Part shown: piece after piece, positions 55,512 to 64,000 of the stretch
Layout of the letters: every line of letters starts with the position of its first letter
Position numbering within the stretch: the stretch's first letter is position 1
DNA from: Aromatoleum petrolei
Lineage (GTDB): Bacteria; Pseudomonadota; Gammaproteobacteria; Burkholderiales; Rhodocyclaceae
Direction: 5' to 3'
NCBI RefSeq assembly: GCF_017894385.1
Contig: NZ_CP059560.1
Span: 2,108,001-2,172,000, forward strand
Length of the DNA stretch: 64,000 nucleotides
Notes under the pieces: generated by a model
What the model was told of the DNA's origin: nothing
Seen by the model: the letters and a program-made list of their open reading frames with translations, nothing else
The model's database searches: none
Position numbers and translations under genes: made by a program

Positions 55512-57671
55512 TCAGGCCTTCGCCGCGCGGATCTGCTTCAGCACTTCGCGCGCGGCCGCCGGAATCGGCGTGCCCGGCCCGAAGATGCCTTTTGCCCCGG
55601 CAGCATACAGCGCATCGTAGTCCTGCGCGGGGATCACGCCGCCGACGAAGACGACGATGTCGTCCGCGCCGAGGCGCTTGAGCTCATTGACGATCTGCGG
55701 CACGAGCGTCTTGTGGCCCGCAGCGAGGCTCGAGCAGCCGACCGCATGCACGTCGTTCTCGACGGCGTGGCGTGCGGCTTCTTCCGGCGTCTGGAAGAGC
55801 GGGCCGATGTCGATGTCGAAGCCGAGGTCGGCGAAGGCCGACGCGACGACCTTCGCGCCGCGGTCGTGGCCGTCCTGGCCGAGCTTGGCGATCATGATGC
55901 GCGGGCGGCGGCCCTCTTCAGCGACGAAGGCTTCGATGTCGGCCTTCAGTTCCTTCCAGTCGGCATCGTTTTCCACGACGGCTCCATACACGCCGGACAC
56001 GGCCTGCGGGTTGGCACGATAGCGGCCGAAGACCTTCTCCAGCGCGTCCGAGATCTCGCCGACGGTCGCACGCAGGCGCACGGCCTTCACCGACAGGTCG
56101 AGCAGGTTGCCCTCATTGGTCTCGGCGCACTTGGTCAGCGCGTCCAGCGCGGCCTGCACGGCGGCGTTGTCGCGCGTCGCGCGGATCTTCGTCAGGCGGG
56201 CAACCTGCGCCTCGCGCACCGCGTGGTTGTCGATGTCGAGGATTTCGATCGGATCTTCCTTCGCCAGCTTGTACTTGTTCACGCCGACGATGACATCCTT
56301 GCCCGAGTCGATGCGCGCCTGCTTGTCCGCCGCGCATTCCTCGACCTTCATCTTGGCCCAGCCGGACTCGACCGCCTTGGTCATGCCGCCCATCGCCTCG
56401 ATTTCCTCGATCAGGCTCCAGGCCTTGTCGGCCATGTCCTGCGTGAGCTTCTCCATCATGTAGGAGCCGGCCCACGGATCGACGACGTTACAGATGTGCG
56501 TCTCTTCCTGGATGATGATCTGCGTGTTGCGCGCGATACGGGCCGAGAACTCGGTCGGCAGCGCGATCGCCTCGTCGAGCGCGTTGGTGTGCAGCGACTG
56601 CGTGCCGCCGAACACCGCGGCCATCGCCTCGATCGTCGTGCGCACGACGTTGTTGTACGGGTCCTGCTCGGTGAGCGACCAGCCGGAAGTCTGCGAGTGC
56701 GTGCGCAGCATCATCGACTTCGCGCTCTTCGGGTTGAACTGCTTCATGATCCGCCACCACAGCAGACGCGCCGCGCGCATCTTGGCGATCTCGAGGTAGA
56801 AGTTCATGCCGACTGCCCAGAAGAAGGACAGGCGGCCGGCGAAGGTGTCGACGTCCATGCCGCTGTTGATGCCGGTGCGCACGTACTCCATGCCGTCGGC
56901 GAGCGTGAATGCGAGCTCGATCGCCTGGTTCGCGCCCGCTTCCTGGATGTGATAGCCGGAGATCGAGATCGAGTTGAACTTCGGCATGTGCTGCGCCGTG
57001 TACCCGAAGATGTCGGCGATGATCTTCATCGACGGCGTCGGCGGGTAGATATAGGTGTTGCGGACCATGAACTCCTTGAGGATGTCGTTCTGGATGGTCC
57101 CGGACAGCTTGTCCTGGCTCACGCCCTGCTCTTCGGCGGCGACGATGTAGCCGGCGAGGATGGGCAGCACGGCGCCGTTCATCGTCATCGACACCGACAC
57201 CTTATCGAGCGGAATCTCGTTGAAGAGGATCTTCATGTCCTCGACCGAGTCGATCGCCACGCCGGCCTTGCCGACGTCACCGACCACGCGGGGATTGTCG
57301 GAGTCGTAGCCGCGGTGCGTCGCGAGGTCGAACGCCACCGACACGCCCTGTCCGCCGGCGGCGAGCGCCTTGCGGTAGAAGGCGTTGGAAGCCTCGGCGG
57401 TCGAAAAGCCCGCGTACTGGCGGATCGTCCACGGCTTGACCGCATACATCGTCGGCTGCGGACCGCGCAGGAAGGGCTCGAAGCCGGGCAGCGTGTCGGC
57501 GTGCTGCAGGTCGGCGGTGTCGGCCTTCGTATACAGCGGCTTCACCGCGATGCCTTCGGGCGTCACCCAGTTGAGCTTCTCCACGTCGCCACCCGGCGCA
57601 TGTTTCGCGGCAGCCTTGTTCCAGGCTTCCAGGTCCGACTGGGGATAAGCCGGCATCTTGTCGTTCGGCAT
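55512..57671 (-). CDS. scpA: Methylmalonyl-CoA mutase (single-chain, B12-dependent)
   Basis: A 719-residue mutase of normal length that converts (R)-methylmalonyl-CoA to succinyl-CoA. The substrate barrel shows [19 protein letters not shown], with the Tyr typical of methylmalonyl- rather than isobutyryl-CoA mutases, and [20 protein letters not shown]. The C-terminal cobalamin domain has [11 protein letters not shown] with the cobalt ligand H602. It is the first gene of the leftward operon mutase-meaB-pccB-pccA. ATG 57671 ([17 protein letters not shown]) follows GGAGAGGG. It is distinct from the fused mutase icmF at 34.8-38.1 kb. Confidence 0.96.
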   Translation of the reverse strand: MPNDKMPAYPQSDLEAWNKAAAKHAPGGDVEKLNWVTPEGIAVKPLYTKADTADLQHADTLPGFEPFLRGPQPTMYAVKPWTIRQYAGFSTAEASNAFYRKALAAGGQGVSVAFDLATHRGYDSDNPRVVGDVGKAGVAIDSVEDMKILFNEIPLDKVSVSMTMNGAVLPILAGYIVAAEEQGVSQDKLSGTIQNDILKEFMVRNTYIYPPTPSMKIIADIFGYTAQHMPKFNSISISGYHIQEAGANQAIELAFTLADGMEYVRTGINSGMDVDTFAGRLSFFWAVGMNFYLEIAKMRAARLLWWRIMKQFNPKSAKSMMLRTHSQTSGWSLTEQDPYNNVVRTTIEAMAAVFGGTQSLHTNALDEAIALPTEFSARIARNTQIIIQEETHICNVVDPWAGSYMMEKLTQDMADKAWSLIEEIEAMGGMTKAVESGWAKMKVEECAADKQARIDSGKDVIVGVNKYKLAKEDPIEILDIDNHAVREAQVARLTKIRATRDNAAVQAALDALTKCAETNEGNLLDLSVKAVRLRATVGEISDALEKVFGRYRANPQAVSGVYGAVVENDADWKELKADIEAFVAEEGRRPRIMIAKLGQDGHDRGAKVVASAFADLGFDIDIGPLFQTPEEAARHAVENDVHAVGCSSLAAGHKTLVPQIVNELKRLGADDIVVFVGGVIPAQDYDALYAAGAKGIFGPGTPIPAAAREVLKQIRAAKA

Positions 57672-57894
57672 GACAAACCCTCTCCGATTCCAATGGCCGC
57701 GGCTAGCGGCGTTGCGATTTTGTGTGCTGCAGGTCAGACGGTTTCCTGGCGACGACGAGACCGCCCGCAGTCCGAAGACTGCAGGCGGTCGCCGGCGCTC
57801 CCATGCATTCGGCGTAGCTCCCTCTCCCTCTCGTTGCGCAGCAGACCAAGGGTCCGCCAACGCAAGCTCCCAATCCTACGCCGCACATGGGAAG

Positions 57895-57923
57895 TTGACT
57901 TGTACCGTCGCACAAATAATACT
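57895..57923 (+). promoter_or_regulatory. Candidate promoter of the GntR/FCD regulator
   Basis: TTGACT (57895-57900) and AATACT (57918-57923) are separated by 17 bases and read rightward toward the regulator at 58011. The shared palindrome begins five bases after this -10 box, where the transcript would start, so it is placed for autorepression. Confidence 0.5.
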
Positions 57924-57945
57924 TTATCCATAATTATGAATGCAA
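57916..57945 (-). promoter_or_regulatory. Candidate promoter of the methylmalonyl-CoA mutase operon
   Basis: Read leftward, TTGCAT (57945-57940) and TATTAT (57921-57916) are separated by 18 bases and match sigma-70 elements well. The palindrome CATAATTATG lies entirely in the spacer, the classic position for a repressor. Confidence 0.6.
57928..57941. promoter_or_regulatory. Shared 14-bp operator candidate, copy 2 (perfect palindrome CATAATTATG)
   Basis: This block is identical to the one at 46013-46026. The palindrome is at 57929-57938, in the 339-base divergent region (57672-58010) between the mutase operon and its GntR/FCD regulator. It overlaps the leftward promoter spacer and the presumed start region of the rightward promoter. 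The rest of the divergent region shows no other strong repeat. Confidence 0.75.
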
Positions 57946-58010
57946 CTGTCCGTGAGTCGGGATTTCGACGACAATCCGGCCCGCAACATTTCGCACACCG
58001 AACAGCACCC

Positions 58011-58682
58011 ATGACCGCCACCCGCATCGCCCCGCTCGCGCTGTACCAGGAAGTCGCCGAGCGGCTGCGCCAGCTCATCTTCTCGCACGAACTGGCGCCC
58101 GGCACCTGGATCGACGAGCAGGCGCTCGCCGACAACTACGGCATCTCGCGCACGCCGCTGCGCGAGGCGCTGAAGGTGCTTGCCTCCGAAGGGCTCGTCA
58201 CGCTCAAGCCGCGCCGCGGGTGCTACGTGACCGAGATTTCCGAGCGCGATCTCGACGAGATCTTCGCCGTGATGGCCCTGCTCGAAGGCCAGTGCGCCCA
58301 GACCACGGCGCAGAAGGCCAGCGACGCGGACCTCGGCCGCCTGCGCGAGATCCACGCCGGACTCGAGAAGGCGGCGACGGCGGACGACATCAACGGCTTC
58401 TTCGAGTCGAACCAGGCCTTCCACCTCGCGCTGCAGGAGATCGCCGACAACCGCTGGCTGCAGCACGCCATCGAGGACCTGCGCCGCGTGATCAAGCTGT
58501 CGCGCCATCACTCGCTGTTCGGCGAAGGCCGCCTCGAGCAGTCGCTCGCCGAACACCGCGAGCTCCTCGCCGCGCTCACCGAGCGCCGTGCGGATGACGC
58601 GGAGCGACTGATGCGCGCCCACATCAGCAGCGGCCGCGCGGCCCTCGTGCGCATCGCCAAGGCGCGCAACAAGGTCGCCTGA
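58011..58682 (+). CDS. GntR-family (FCD) transcription regulator, probable propionyl-CoA pathway regulator
   Basis: A 223-residue FadR/FCD-type regulator. The winged HTH lies at about residues 10-75 (LADNYGISRTPLREALKVLASEGLVTL, then RRGCYVTEI). The all-helical FCD ligand domain follows (FFESNQAFHLALQEIADN, LAEHRELLAAL), including histidines that bind metal or carboxylate ligands in relatives. It diverges from the mutase operon, with a palindrome on the promoters between them, so it probably represses that operon and itself until a pathway acyl-CoA or acid appears. The direct target evidence is positional only. Confidence 0.9.
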   Translation: MTATRIAPLALYQEVAERLRQLIFSHELAPGTWIDEQALADNYGISRTPLREALKVLASEGLVTLKPRRGCYVTEISERDLDEIFAVMALLEGQCAQTTAQKASDADLGRLREIHAGLEKAATADDINGFFESNQAFHLALQEIADNRWLQHAIEDLRRVIKLSRHHSLFGEGRLEQSLAEHRELLAALTERRADDAERLMRAHISSGRAALVRIAKARNKVA

Positions 58683-58702
58683 ACAAGGTCGCCGGGCACT
58701 TG

Positions 58703-58728
58703 TTCCTCCCCCTTGAAGGGGAGGAACA
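58703..58728. terminator. Bidirectional hairpin between the GntR regulator and fumC
   Basis: GTTCCTCCCC and GGGGAGGAAC form a perfect ten-pair stem around a six-base loop, in the 53-base gap between two convergent genes. T-runs are short, so it may act as a weak terminator in both directions. Confidence 0.65.
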
Positions 58729-58735
58729 GTCGGAT

Positions 58736-60136
58736 TCATGCCCCCGGCCGCGTCATCGCCTCCGGATCCACCCACAGGTCGAACTCCTCCGCCCGGACGT
58801 AACCCGACGCCAGCGCCGCCTCGCGCAGCGACAGTCCTTCCCCGTGCGCCTTCTTCGCAATCTCCGCGGCGCGGTCGTAGCCGATGTGGCGGTTGAGCGC
58901 CGTCACGAGCATCAGGTTCTTCTCCAGGTTCTCGCGGATACGCGGCAGGTTCGGCTTGAGCCCGCGCGCGCAGTGCGCCTCGAAGGCATCGCAGGCATCG
59001 GCCAGCAGCGCGATGCTCTCCAGCACGTTGTGCGCCATCACCGGCTTGTACACGTTCAGCTGGAAGTTGCCCTGCGTGCCGGCGAACGCGACCGCGGCGT
59101 CGTTGCCGAACACCTGCACGCACACCATCGTCAGCGCCTCGCACTGCGTCGGGTTCACCTTGCCCGGCATGATCGACGAGCCCGGTTCGTTCTCGGGGAT
59201 CAGCAGTTCGCCGATGCCGCAGCGCGGCCCGCTCGCCAGCCAGCGCACGTCGTTGGCCATCTTCATCAGCCCGCCCGCGAGCGTGCGCAGCGTCGCTGAA
59301 CACTGCACCAGCGCATCGTGCGCCGCCAGCGCGAAGAAGCGATCCGGCGCGCTGCGGAACGGCTGACCGGTCAGCTGCGCGATCTGCGCCGCCGCGCAAT
59401 CGCCGAAGCGCGGATGGGCATTGAGGCCGGTGCCGACCGCGGTGCCGCCGATCGCCAGCTCGTGCAGCCCCGGCAGGCTCGCCGTCACCGCGGCAAGGCC
59501 GAAATCGATCTGCGCCACCCACGCGCCGATCTCCTGCCCCAGCGTCACCGGCGTCGCATCCTGGAGGTGAGTGCGGCCGGTCTTCACGATCTCCTCGCCG
59601 GCCTTCGCCCTGTCCGCCAGCGTGTTGCGCAGGCGGCGCACGGCGGGGAACAGGCGATCATGCAGTTCGCCGACGACCGCGATGTGCATCGCGGTCGGAA
59701 ACGTGTCGTTGGATGATTGCCCGCGATTGACGTGATCGTTCGGATGGATCGGCCGCTTCGAGCCCATCGTCCCGCCCGCCAACTCGATCGCGCGATTCGC
59801 AATCACCTCGTTGGCGTTCATGTTGGACTGCGTGCCCGATCCGGTCTGGAACACCACCAGCGGAAAGTGGCCATCCAGCTCGCCCGAGATGACCTCGTCC
59901 GCCGCCGCCGCGATCAGCGTGGCGAGCTCCGGTGGCAACTCGCCGAGCTCGGCATTGGCCTGCGCCGCGGCCTTCTTGAGGATGCCCAGCGCCCGGATCA
60001 TCGCCCGGCCCCAGCGGAAGCGGTCCGTGCCGATGGGGAAGTGCGCCAAAGAGCGCTCCGTCTGGGCGCCCCAGTAACGGTCCGCCGCGACCTCGACGGA
60101 TCCCATCGAATCGGTTTCGGTACGTGTCGCATCCAT
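58736..60136 (-). CDS. fumC: Class II fumarate hydratase
   Basis: A 466-residue iron-free fumarase that interconverts fumarate and malate in the TCA cycle. It has the family signature [11 protein letters not shown], the active-site segments [14 protein letters not shown] and [13 protein letters not shown], and [14 protein letters not shown]. Length is typical (460-467). ATG 60136 ([16 protein letters not shown]) is used; the longer frame adds 29 non-conserved residues. Its place beside the propionyl-CoA module is metabolically sensible because that pathway delivers succinyl-CoA, the precursor of fumarate. Confidence 0.95.
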   Translation of the reverse strand: MDATRTETDSMGSVEVAADRYWGAQTERSLAHFPIGTDRFRWGRAMIRALGILKKAAAQANAELGELPPELATLIAAAADEVISGELDGHFPLVVFQTGSGTQSNMNANEVIANRAIELAGGTMGSKRPIHPNDHVNRGQSSNDTFPTAMHIAVVGELHDRLFPAVRRLRNTLADRAKAGEEIVKTGRTHLQDATPVTLGQEIGAWVAQIDFGLAAVTASLPGLHELAIGGTAVGTGLNAHPRFGDCAAAQIAQLTGQPFRSAPDRFFALAAHDALVQCSATLRTLAGGLMKMANDVRWLASGPRCGIGELLIPENEPGSSIMPGKVNPTQCEALTMVCVQVFGNDAAVAFAGTQGNFQLNVYKPVMAHNVLESIALLADACDAFEAHCARGLKPNLPRIRENLEKNLMLVTALNRHIGYDRAAEIAKKAHGEGLSLREAALASGYVRAEEFDLWVDPEAMTRPGA

Positions 60137-60348
60137 GCTCGTCTCCCGGCCATCTCCCGAACATCTCCCGGCCATGTGGACTTCGACGCGCACGCCTGCG
60201 CGTGATTCCCCAGCCCGACGCAAGCTCCACGCCCCGTGACTTTGTAACTTTATGCTTCACATCCATCCCTCTAACATCCATGCGGGATCCGGAAGCATTC
60301 GCTCCGAGAAGACGCTTCAGGCGCAACGCCCAAGGGAGACAACGGACA

Positions 60349-62052
60349 ATGCCGCGAACGGACGGCGAAACCGGCAAGCCGGCAGGTGCAATACCGGCGA
60401 CCACGCGCGCGGGCAACAGCCCGGAGCTGCGGCGTGTACTCGCGAACATTCGCGTGCTGGTCGCCATCGTCGCCGCCACCGAGGCCGTGTCGCTGTCGGC
60501 GGCGACACGCCCGCCAATGATGCTCGCCGTGCTCGGCTACGCGGCCTGGGCCGGATGGCTGTGCTGGATCGAACTGAACGGCAACCGCCCGCTCCGCTCC
60601 ATGCTGACGTCCTGGATCGACGCGACCTGGATCCTCGTCTTCGCATGGCTGGCGGGAACCCAAAGCAGTCTCTACACCCTGCTGCTGCTGTTCCCGGTGC
60701 TCTTCGCCGCGCTGAGCTTCGGCTTCGTGCCCGGCCTCGTGATATCGCTCTTCTCCGCCGCCGGCGCGGCCGCTGAACTGCTCGCCCGCGACCTCAACAT
60801 CGGCAAGCTCTCCCCGGAAATCATCCTCCAGCCGCTGTCGATCCTGGTCCTCGGGCCGCTCGTTGCCGGTCTCGCACGCGCCGGCGTGCAGATGAACGAG
60901 CAGATGTCCGTCGCCGATCGCCTGCTCGGCGCCGCCGACCCCCGCCTCGGCGTCAAGCGGGTCGCCGAGACCCTGCTGCGCGCCGTCTCGCGGCACTTCA
61001 CGGCCGATCTCGGGCTGCTGCTGATCTGGCTTCCCGGCAGCGAGGCGCGACTGTTCCGCTGCGACCGCAACGGCCGCTTCGGCGAACTCGACGGCGAACT
61101 GCGCAGCGCCCTCGTCGAAGCGCTGGTGCGCCTGCCCGCCGACGTCGTCAGCGTGCACCACCACGCCCACGTCCTCGGCCGCTTTCCGCTGCGCTATACC
61201 AGCGGCTTCGACCTGGTGAGCAAGGTGCCCACAAACACGGCACGGACGGCCGTGCAGGATCTTGCCGAGGCGCTCGATGCGCACTCGATGATCGCCATCC
61301 CCATCTGCCGCCGCGGCCCGCATCCCTGCCGCCTGGTCCTTGAATCCGGACACCGCCGCTATCGCTCCCACGACGCCGACCTCCTCGCGGGCATCATGGA
61401 CCAGCTCGCCCCCGTGCTCGAGAACGCCGGCCTGCTGGAACGCCTCGCCGACGAGGCGATGGCCACCGAGCGCGCGCGCATCGGCCGCGACCTGCACGAC
61501 AACGCGATCCAGCCCTATCTGGGCCTCAAGTACGGCATCGAAGCCCTCGCACGCAAGGCCGGCGACGACAATCCGCTGCGCACGGACATCCTTGCCCTGC
61601 AGGAAGTCGCGCTCGAGGAACTCCACACCCTGCGCGAACTCGTCAGCGGCATGCGCAATGGCGCCTCAGGCGGCGACAACGCCCTCGGCCCCGCCTTGCA
61701 GCGGCAAGCCAAGCGTTTCACCGAGCTGTTCGGCATCGACGTGGCGGTGCAGTGCGAAGGCAACCTGTCGATCCGGCGCAAGCTCGCCGCCGCGATCTTT
61801 CCGATGGTCAGCGAGGCCCTCACCAACATCCGGCGCCACACCCCGGCCCAACGTGCAGAGATCCTCGTCCGTGCGGATGCCATCGACTACGTCGTCGAAG
61901 TCCGCAACCCGCATGACATAGGCTCGCCACCGGAGCCCTTCGTCCCCCGCGCCGTGGTCGAGCGCGCGGAATCTGTAAGTGGATGTGTCGTAGTCGACAT
62001 CCGGCAGGACGGCACCACTGCTCTAATGATCTCGATCCCGAAAACAACCTGA
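60349..62052 (+). CDS. Membrane histidine kinase (HisKA_3 type) with degenerate ATPase domain
   Basis: A 567-residue protein. Residues 30-190 hold about six membrane segments (VLVAIVAATEAVSLSA, TLLLLFPVLFAALSF, ILVLGPLVAGLA). A GAF-like region follows, then a HisKA_3 helix with H383 in IGRDLHDNAIQPYLGL. The ATPase domain keeps the N box (SEALTNIRRH) but lacks the D-x-G-x-G and G-x-G-x-G boxes; the equivalent stretch reads VRNPHDIGSPPEP. It may therefore be a weak kinase, a phosphatase, or dependent on another kinase. It lies 13 bases before a NarL-type regulator. ATG 60349 has GGGAG upstream. Confidence 0.85.
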   Translation: MPRTDGETGKPAGAIPATTRAGNSPELRRVLANIRVLVAIVAATEAVSLSAATRPPMMLAVLGYAAWAGWLCWIELNGNRPLRSMLTSWIDATWILVFAWLAGTQSSLYTLLLLFPVLFAALSFGFVPGLVISLFSAAGAAAELLARDLNIGKLSPEIILQPLSILVLGPLVAGLARAGVQMNEQMSVADRLLGAADPRLGVKRVAETLLRAVSRHFTADLGLLLIWLPGSEARLFRCDRNGRFGELDGELRSALVEALVRLPADVVSVHHHAHVLGRFPLRYTSGFDLVSKVPTNTARTAVQDLAEALDAHSMIAIPICRRGPHPCRLVLESGHRRYRSHDADLLAGIMDQLAPVLENAGLLERLADEAMATERARIGRDLHDNAIQPYLGLKYGIEALARKAGDDNPLRTDILALQEVALEELHTLRELVSGMRNGASGGDNALGPALQRQAKRFTELFGIDVAVQCEGNLSIRRKLAAAIFPMVSEALTNIRRHTPAQRAEILVRADAIDYVVEVRNPHDIGSPPEPFVPRAVVERAESVSGCVVVDIRQDGTTALMISIPKTT

Positions 62053-62065
62053 GCGGCGACAGATC

Positions 62066-62746
62066 ATGATCGAAGTCACCGAACGCCCAATCCGTGTTTT
62101 CCTCGTCGACGACCATCGTGCAACGCTGTGGGGCCTCGAGCGCCTCGTCGACGGCGCACAACGCATGCAACTGGCCGGCAGCGCGACCAGCGTCGCCGAA
62201 CTCCTCGCCTCCCCGGAAAGCCGCGAAGCCGACGTCATCGTCATCGACCTCGATCTCGGCGGCCACGACTCCAGCGACTCCTTCGCCGAACTGCTCTCGA
62301 CCTACGGCGCGAAAGTCCTCGTCCTCACCGGCGCCCGCGACCTCGACGCCCATCGCCGCGCGGTCATGGCCGGCGCCCGCGGCGTCGTGCGCAAGGAAGA
62401 GCCGGTGGACGTCCTGCTGCGCGCCATCGAAAAGGTGCACGAGGGCGACGTGTGGGTGAACCGCGCCCTCATCGGCGACATCATGAACATGCTCACCGGC
62501 AACAAGAGGGCCGCCGCGCCCGACGACGCCCGCATCGCCAGTCTCACGCCCAAGGAGCATGAAGTCATCGGCGCCGTGGTCCGGCACAAGGGCGCGAAGA
62601 GCCTCGTCATCGCCGACGACCTCGGCATCAGCGAGCACACGCTGCGCAACCACCTCACCGCCATCTACCACAAGCTCGAAGTGCACGGCCGGCTCGAGCT
62701 GTACCTGTACGCCAAGGAACGCGGCATCGGCACGGTAGCGCAATAA
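62066..62746 (+). CDS. LuxR-type response regulator paired with the 60.3 kb kinase
   Basis: A 226-residue regulator with a receiver (D15/D16, phosphoacceptor D61 in VIVIDLDLGGHD, K in GVVRKEEPVDVLL) and a C-terminal LuxR HTH (SLTPKEHEVIGAVVRHKGAKSL...LGISEHTLRNHL). The HTH is slightly atypical, with HKGAKSLVIADDLG where most have GxSNKEIAxxL. It follows its presumed kinase by 13 bases. The next gene on the strand is a secreted protease, a possible but unproven target. Confidence 0.88.
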   Translation: MIEVTERPIRVFLVDDHRATLWGLERLVDGAQRMQLAGSATSVAELLASPESREADVIVIDLDLGGHDSSDSFAELLSTYGAKVLVLTGARDLDAHRRAVMAGARGVVRKEEPVDVLLRAIEKVHEGDVWVNRALIGDIMNMLTGNKRAAAPDDARIASLTPKEHEVIGAVVRHKGAKSLVIADDLGISEHTLRNHLTAIYHKLEVHGRLELYLYAKERGIGTVAQ

Positions 62747-62779
62747 ACCTCCGGGCCCCTCACCCGGCCGGAGCGTTCC

Positions 62780-62808
62780 GTTCGCCCTGAGCTTGTCGAA
62801 GGGCGAAC
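62780..62808. repeat. Short palindromic intergenic repeat
   Basis: GTTCGCCC and GGGCGAAC enclose TGAGCTTGTCGAA. This hairpin type (core TTCGACAAGCTCA on the other strand) is a very common small intergenic repeat in GC-rich Proteobacteria. It lies 25 bases before the protease start and may act as a transcription punctuation mark after the regulator gene. Confidence 0.75.
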
Positions 62809-62832
62809 GCAATACATCGTGGAGGAGAGATC

Positions 62833-64000
62833 ATGCGCCGAGCCTTCTTCCTGGCCCCGTTCGTTGCAGCCAGCGTGCTGTTCGCCCTGCCCTCCTCCCA
62901 CGCCGGCGGTCTCCCCGAAGGCGCTCCCCCGCCCCCGCGCTTCGCCCCCGACCAACTGCTGGTCGCCTTCAAGCCCGGCACCCCCGGCGCGCAAATCGCG
63001 CAGGCCCACGCCGCAGCCGGCGCACAAGTGATCAAGAGGTTCGACGCCATCGGCGTCCAACTGCTCGCCATCCCTGCCGGCGCCGTCGAAGCGAGCATCG
63101 CGCTCTATGAGCACAACCCCTACATCCGCTACGCCGAGCCCAACCTCCATCGCGCCCTAATCCTGCCGACAGAAGGCCGCGACCCGATGCTGCCGACGGG
63201 ACTCGGCACCGAATACCTCGCTCTGCAATGGGGCATCAACAACACCGCGCAGCCCCTCTACGACACCGCGTCAGGCGCCAACGTCACCGGCACCCTCGAC
63301 GCCGACATCGACGCACCCGAAGCGTGGGACCTCTCGCGCAGCAACGAGAACATCCGGATCGCGATCCTCGACAGCGGCGTCGAATGCACCCACGTCGACC
63401 TCCTCGGCAAATGCATCGAGGAGCGGAACTTCACCGCCAGCACCACCACCGCCGACGTGATCGGACACGGCACCCACGTCGCCGGCATCGCCGCCGCCAA
63501 CACCGACAACGGCAAGGGCACCGCCGGTGTCGGCTGGAACGCCCGGATCGGTTCGCTGAAAGTGTGTCACGAATGGCCCTCGGTGGATTTCCCGCTGCTG
63601 GGCATGTGCGACGTCGCCGACTCCGTCGCAGGCCTCCTGTACGCCGCCGACAACGGCTATCGCGTCGCCAACATGAGCTACGGCAGCGACCCTGACCCCT
63701 ATTCCCCGTCCCAGGCCGAAGCGGACGCCATCAAGTACGCCTGGAGCAAGGGCGTCGTCCTCGTCGCCGCCGCCGGCAACGATTACGCATCGACGCGCCA
63801 CTACCCCGCCGCCTTCCCCGAAGTCATCTCCGTCGCCGCCACCGACCGCCACGACAACCTCGCCTATTTCTCCAGCTTCGGCTCGTCCTGGGTATCGGTC
63901 GCCGCCCCCGGCCACGACATCCTGTCGGCCTACCCGAACGTCGCCTGCGGCATCCCGCCGGACGACCCCGAAGGCTGTTACAACTGGCTCTCCGGCACCT
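62833..64000 (+). CDS. Secreted subtilisin-like (S8) serine protease, 5' part
   Basis: The first 389 codons of a gene that runs off the right edge. A strong GGAGGAG ribosome site lies 6 bases before the ATG. A signal peptide (RRAFFLAPFVAASVLFALPS) is followed by an inhibitor-I9-like propeptide (APDQLLVAFKPGTPGAQIAQ) and the S8 domain: Asp in RIAILDSGVECTH, His in GHGTHVAGIAAAN, and oxyanion Asn in VAAAGNDYAS. The window ends at WLSGT, directly before the expected catalytic serine of the GTS motif. Whether the full protein carries C-terminal repeats or a P domain cannot be seen. Confidence 0.9.
   Translation, partial: MRRAFFLAPFVAASVLFALPSSHAGGLPEGAPPPPRFAPDQLLVAFKPGTPGAQIAQAHAAAGAQVIKRFDAIGVQLLAIPAGAVEASIALYEHNPYIRYAEPNLHRALILPTEGRDPMLPTGLGTEYLALQWGINNTAQPLYDTASGANVTGTLDADIDAPEAWDLSRSNENIRIAILDSGVECTHVDLLGKCIEERNFTASTTTADVIGHGTHVAGIAAANTDNGKGTAGVGWNARIGSLKVCHEWPSVDFPLLGMCDVADSVAGLLYAADNGYRVANMSYGSDPDPYSPSQAEADAIKYAWSKGVVLVAAAGNDYASTRHYPAAFPEVISVAATDRHDNLAYFSSFGSSWVSVAAPGHDILSAYPNVACGIPPDDPEGCYNWLSGT

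Noticed and set aside
55713..58010. Rightward frame joined upstream of the GntR regulator
   Set aside because: It is antisense to the mutase gene. The regulator begins at the ATG at 58011, where the HTH domain starts.
58671..58693. Tandem ACAAGGTCGCC repeat at the end of the GntR regulator gene
   Set aside because: It is a single short duplication straddling the stop codon, with no evident role. It may reflect replication slippage only.

Overview
The window is 64 kb of GC-rich, tightly packed chromosomal DNA from a respiratory, PHA-forming betaproteobacterium. The gene content points to Rhodocyclales of the Azoarcus/Aromatoleum/Thauera type: a fused indolepyruvate:ferredoxin oxidoreductase, PhaM, a branched-chain-type ABC importer embedded among acyl-CoA ligases, multihaem cytochromes, and a complete B12-dependent propionyl-CoA pathway. 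The taxonomic call is inference from gene content. No rRNA, tRNA, CRISPR array, insertion sequence or phage gene was seen.

Left part (1-10.5 kb, mostly rightward): the tail of a FAD-linked 2-hydroxyacid oxidase, the fused indolepyruvate:ferredoxin oxidoreductase, a membrane-anchored methyltransferase and an orphan ParA-like ATPase. A signalling set follows: a NarL-type regulator diverging from a periplasmic binding protein that overlaps a hybrid histidine kinase. Then comes phaM. From 21.3 to 10.5 kb everything reads leftward as one probable catabolic operon: acyl-CoA synthetase, livG, livH, livM, livK, livF, a phenylacetate-CoA-ligase-like enzyme, a CaiB-type CoA transferase and an AEC permease.

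From 30.3 to 21.6 kb, also leftward, lies a PAS histidine kinase/NarL regulator pair followed by a monohaem cytochrome c, an MtrA-type decahaem cytochrome, an MtrB/PioB outer-membrane barrel and a multihaem cytochrome fused to a cytochrome-b-like membrane domain. Together these could carry electrons between the quinone pool and the cell surface.

The middle (30.5-46 kb) holds a DedA protein, a GAF-GGDEF-EAL protein, gdhA, icmF with a divergent AraC regulator, a hybrid kinase/OmpR regulator pair, and a zinc/manganese uptake set (porin, znuA, znuB, DUF2946-like protein) that lacks an ATPase gene. From 46 to 50.4 kb are a VOC protein that is probably the methylmalonyl-CoA epimerase, a YpfJ peptidase, a DegS-like protease, a truncated haemoglobin, a small lipoprotein and an M48 peptidase.

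The right part (50.6-60.1 kb) is the propionyl-CoA module. Methylmalonyl-CoA mutase, MeaB, PccB and PccA are read leftward from a promoter shared with a divergent GntR/FCD regulator, and fumC lies beyond the regulator. A 14-bp sequence with a perfect 10-bp palindrome lies inside this promoter and recurs exactly at the promoter of the VOC gene 12 kb away, linking both to one regulon. A broken second copy of the pccA start sits just upstream of pccA. The window ends with a divergent kinase/NarL regulator pair and the first 389 codons of a secreted subtilisin-like protease.
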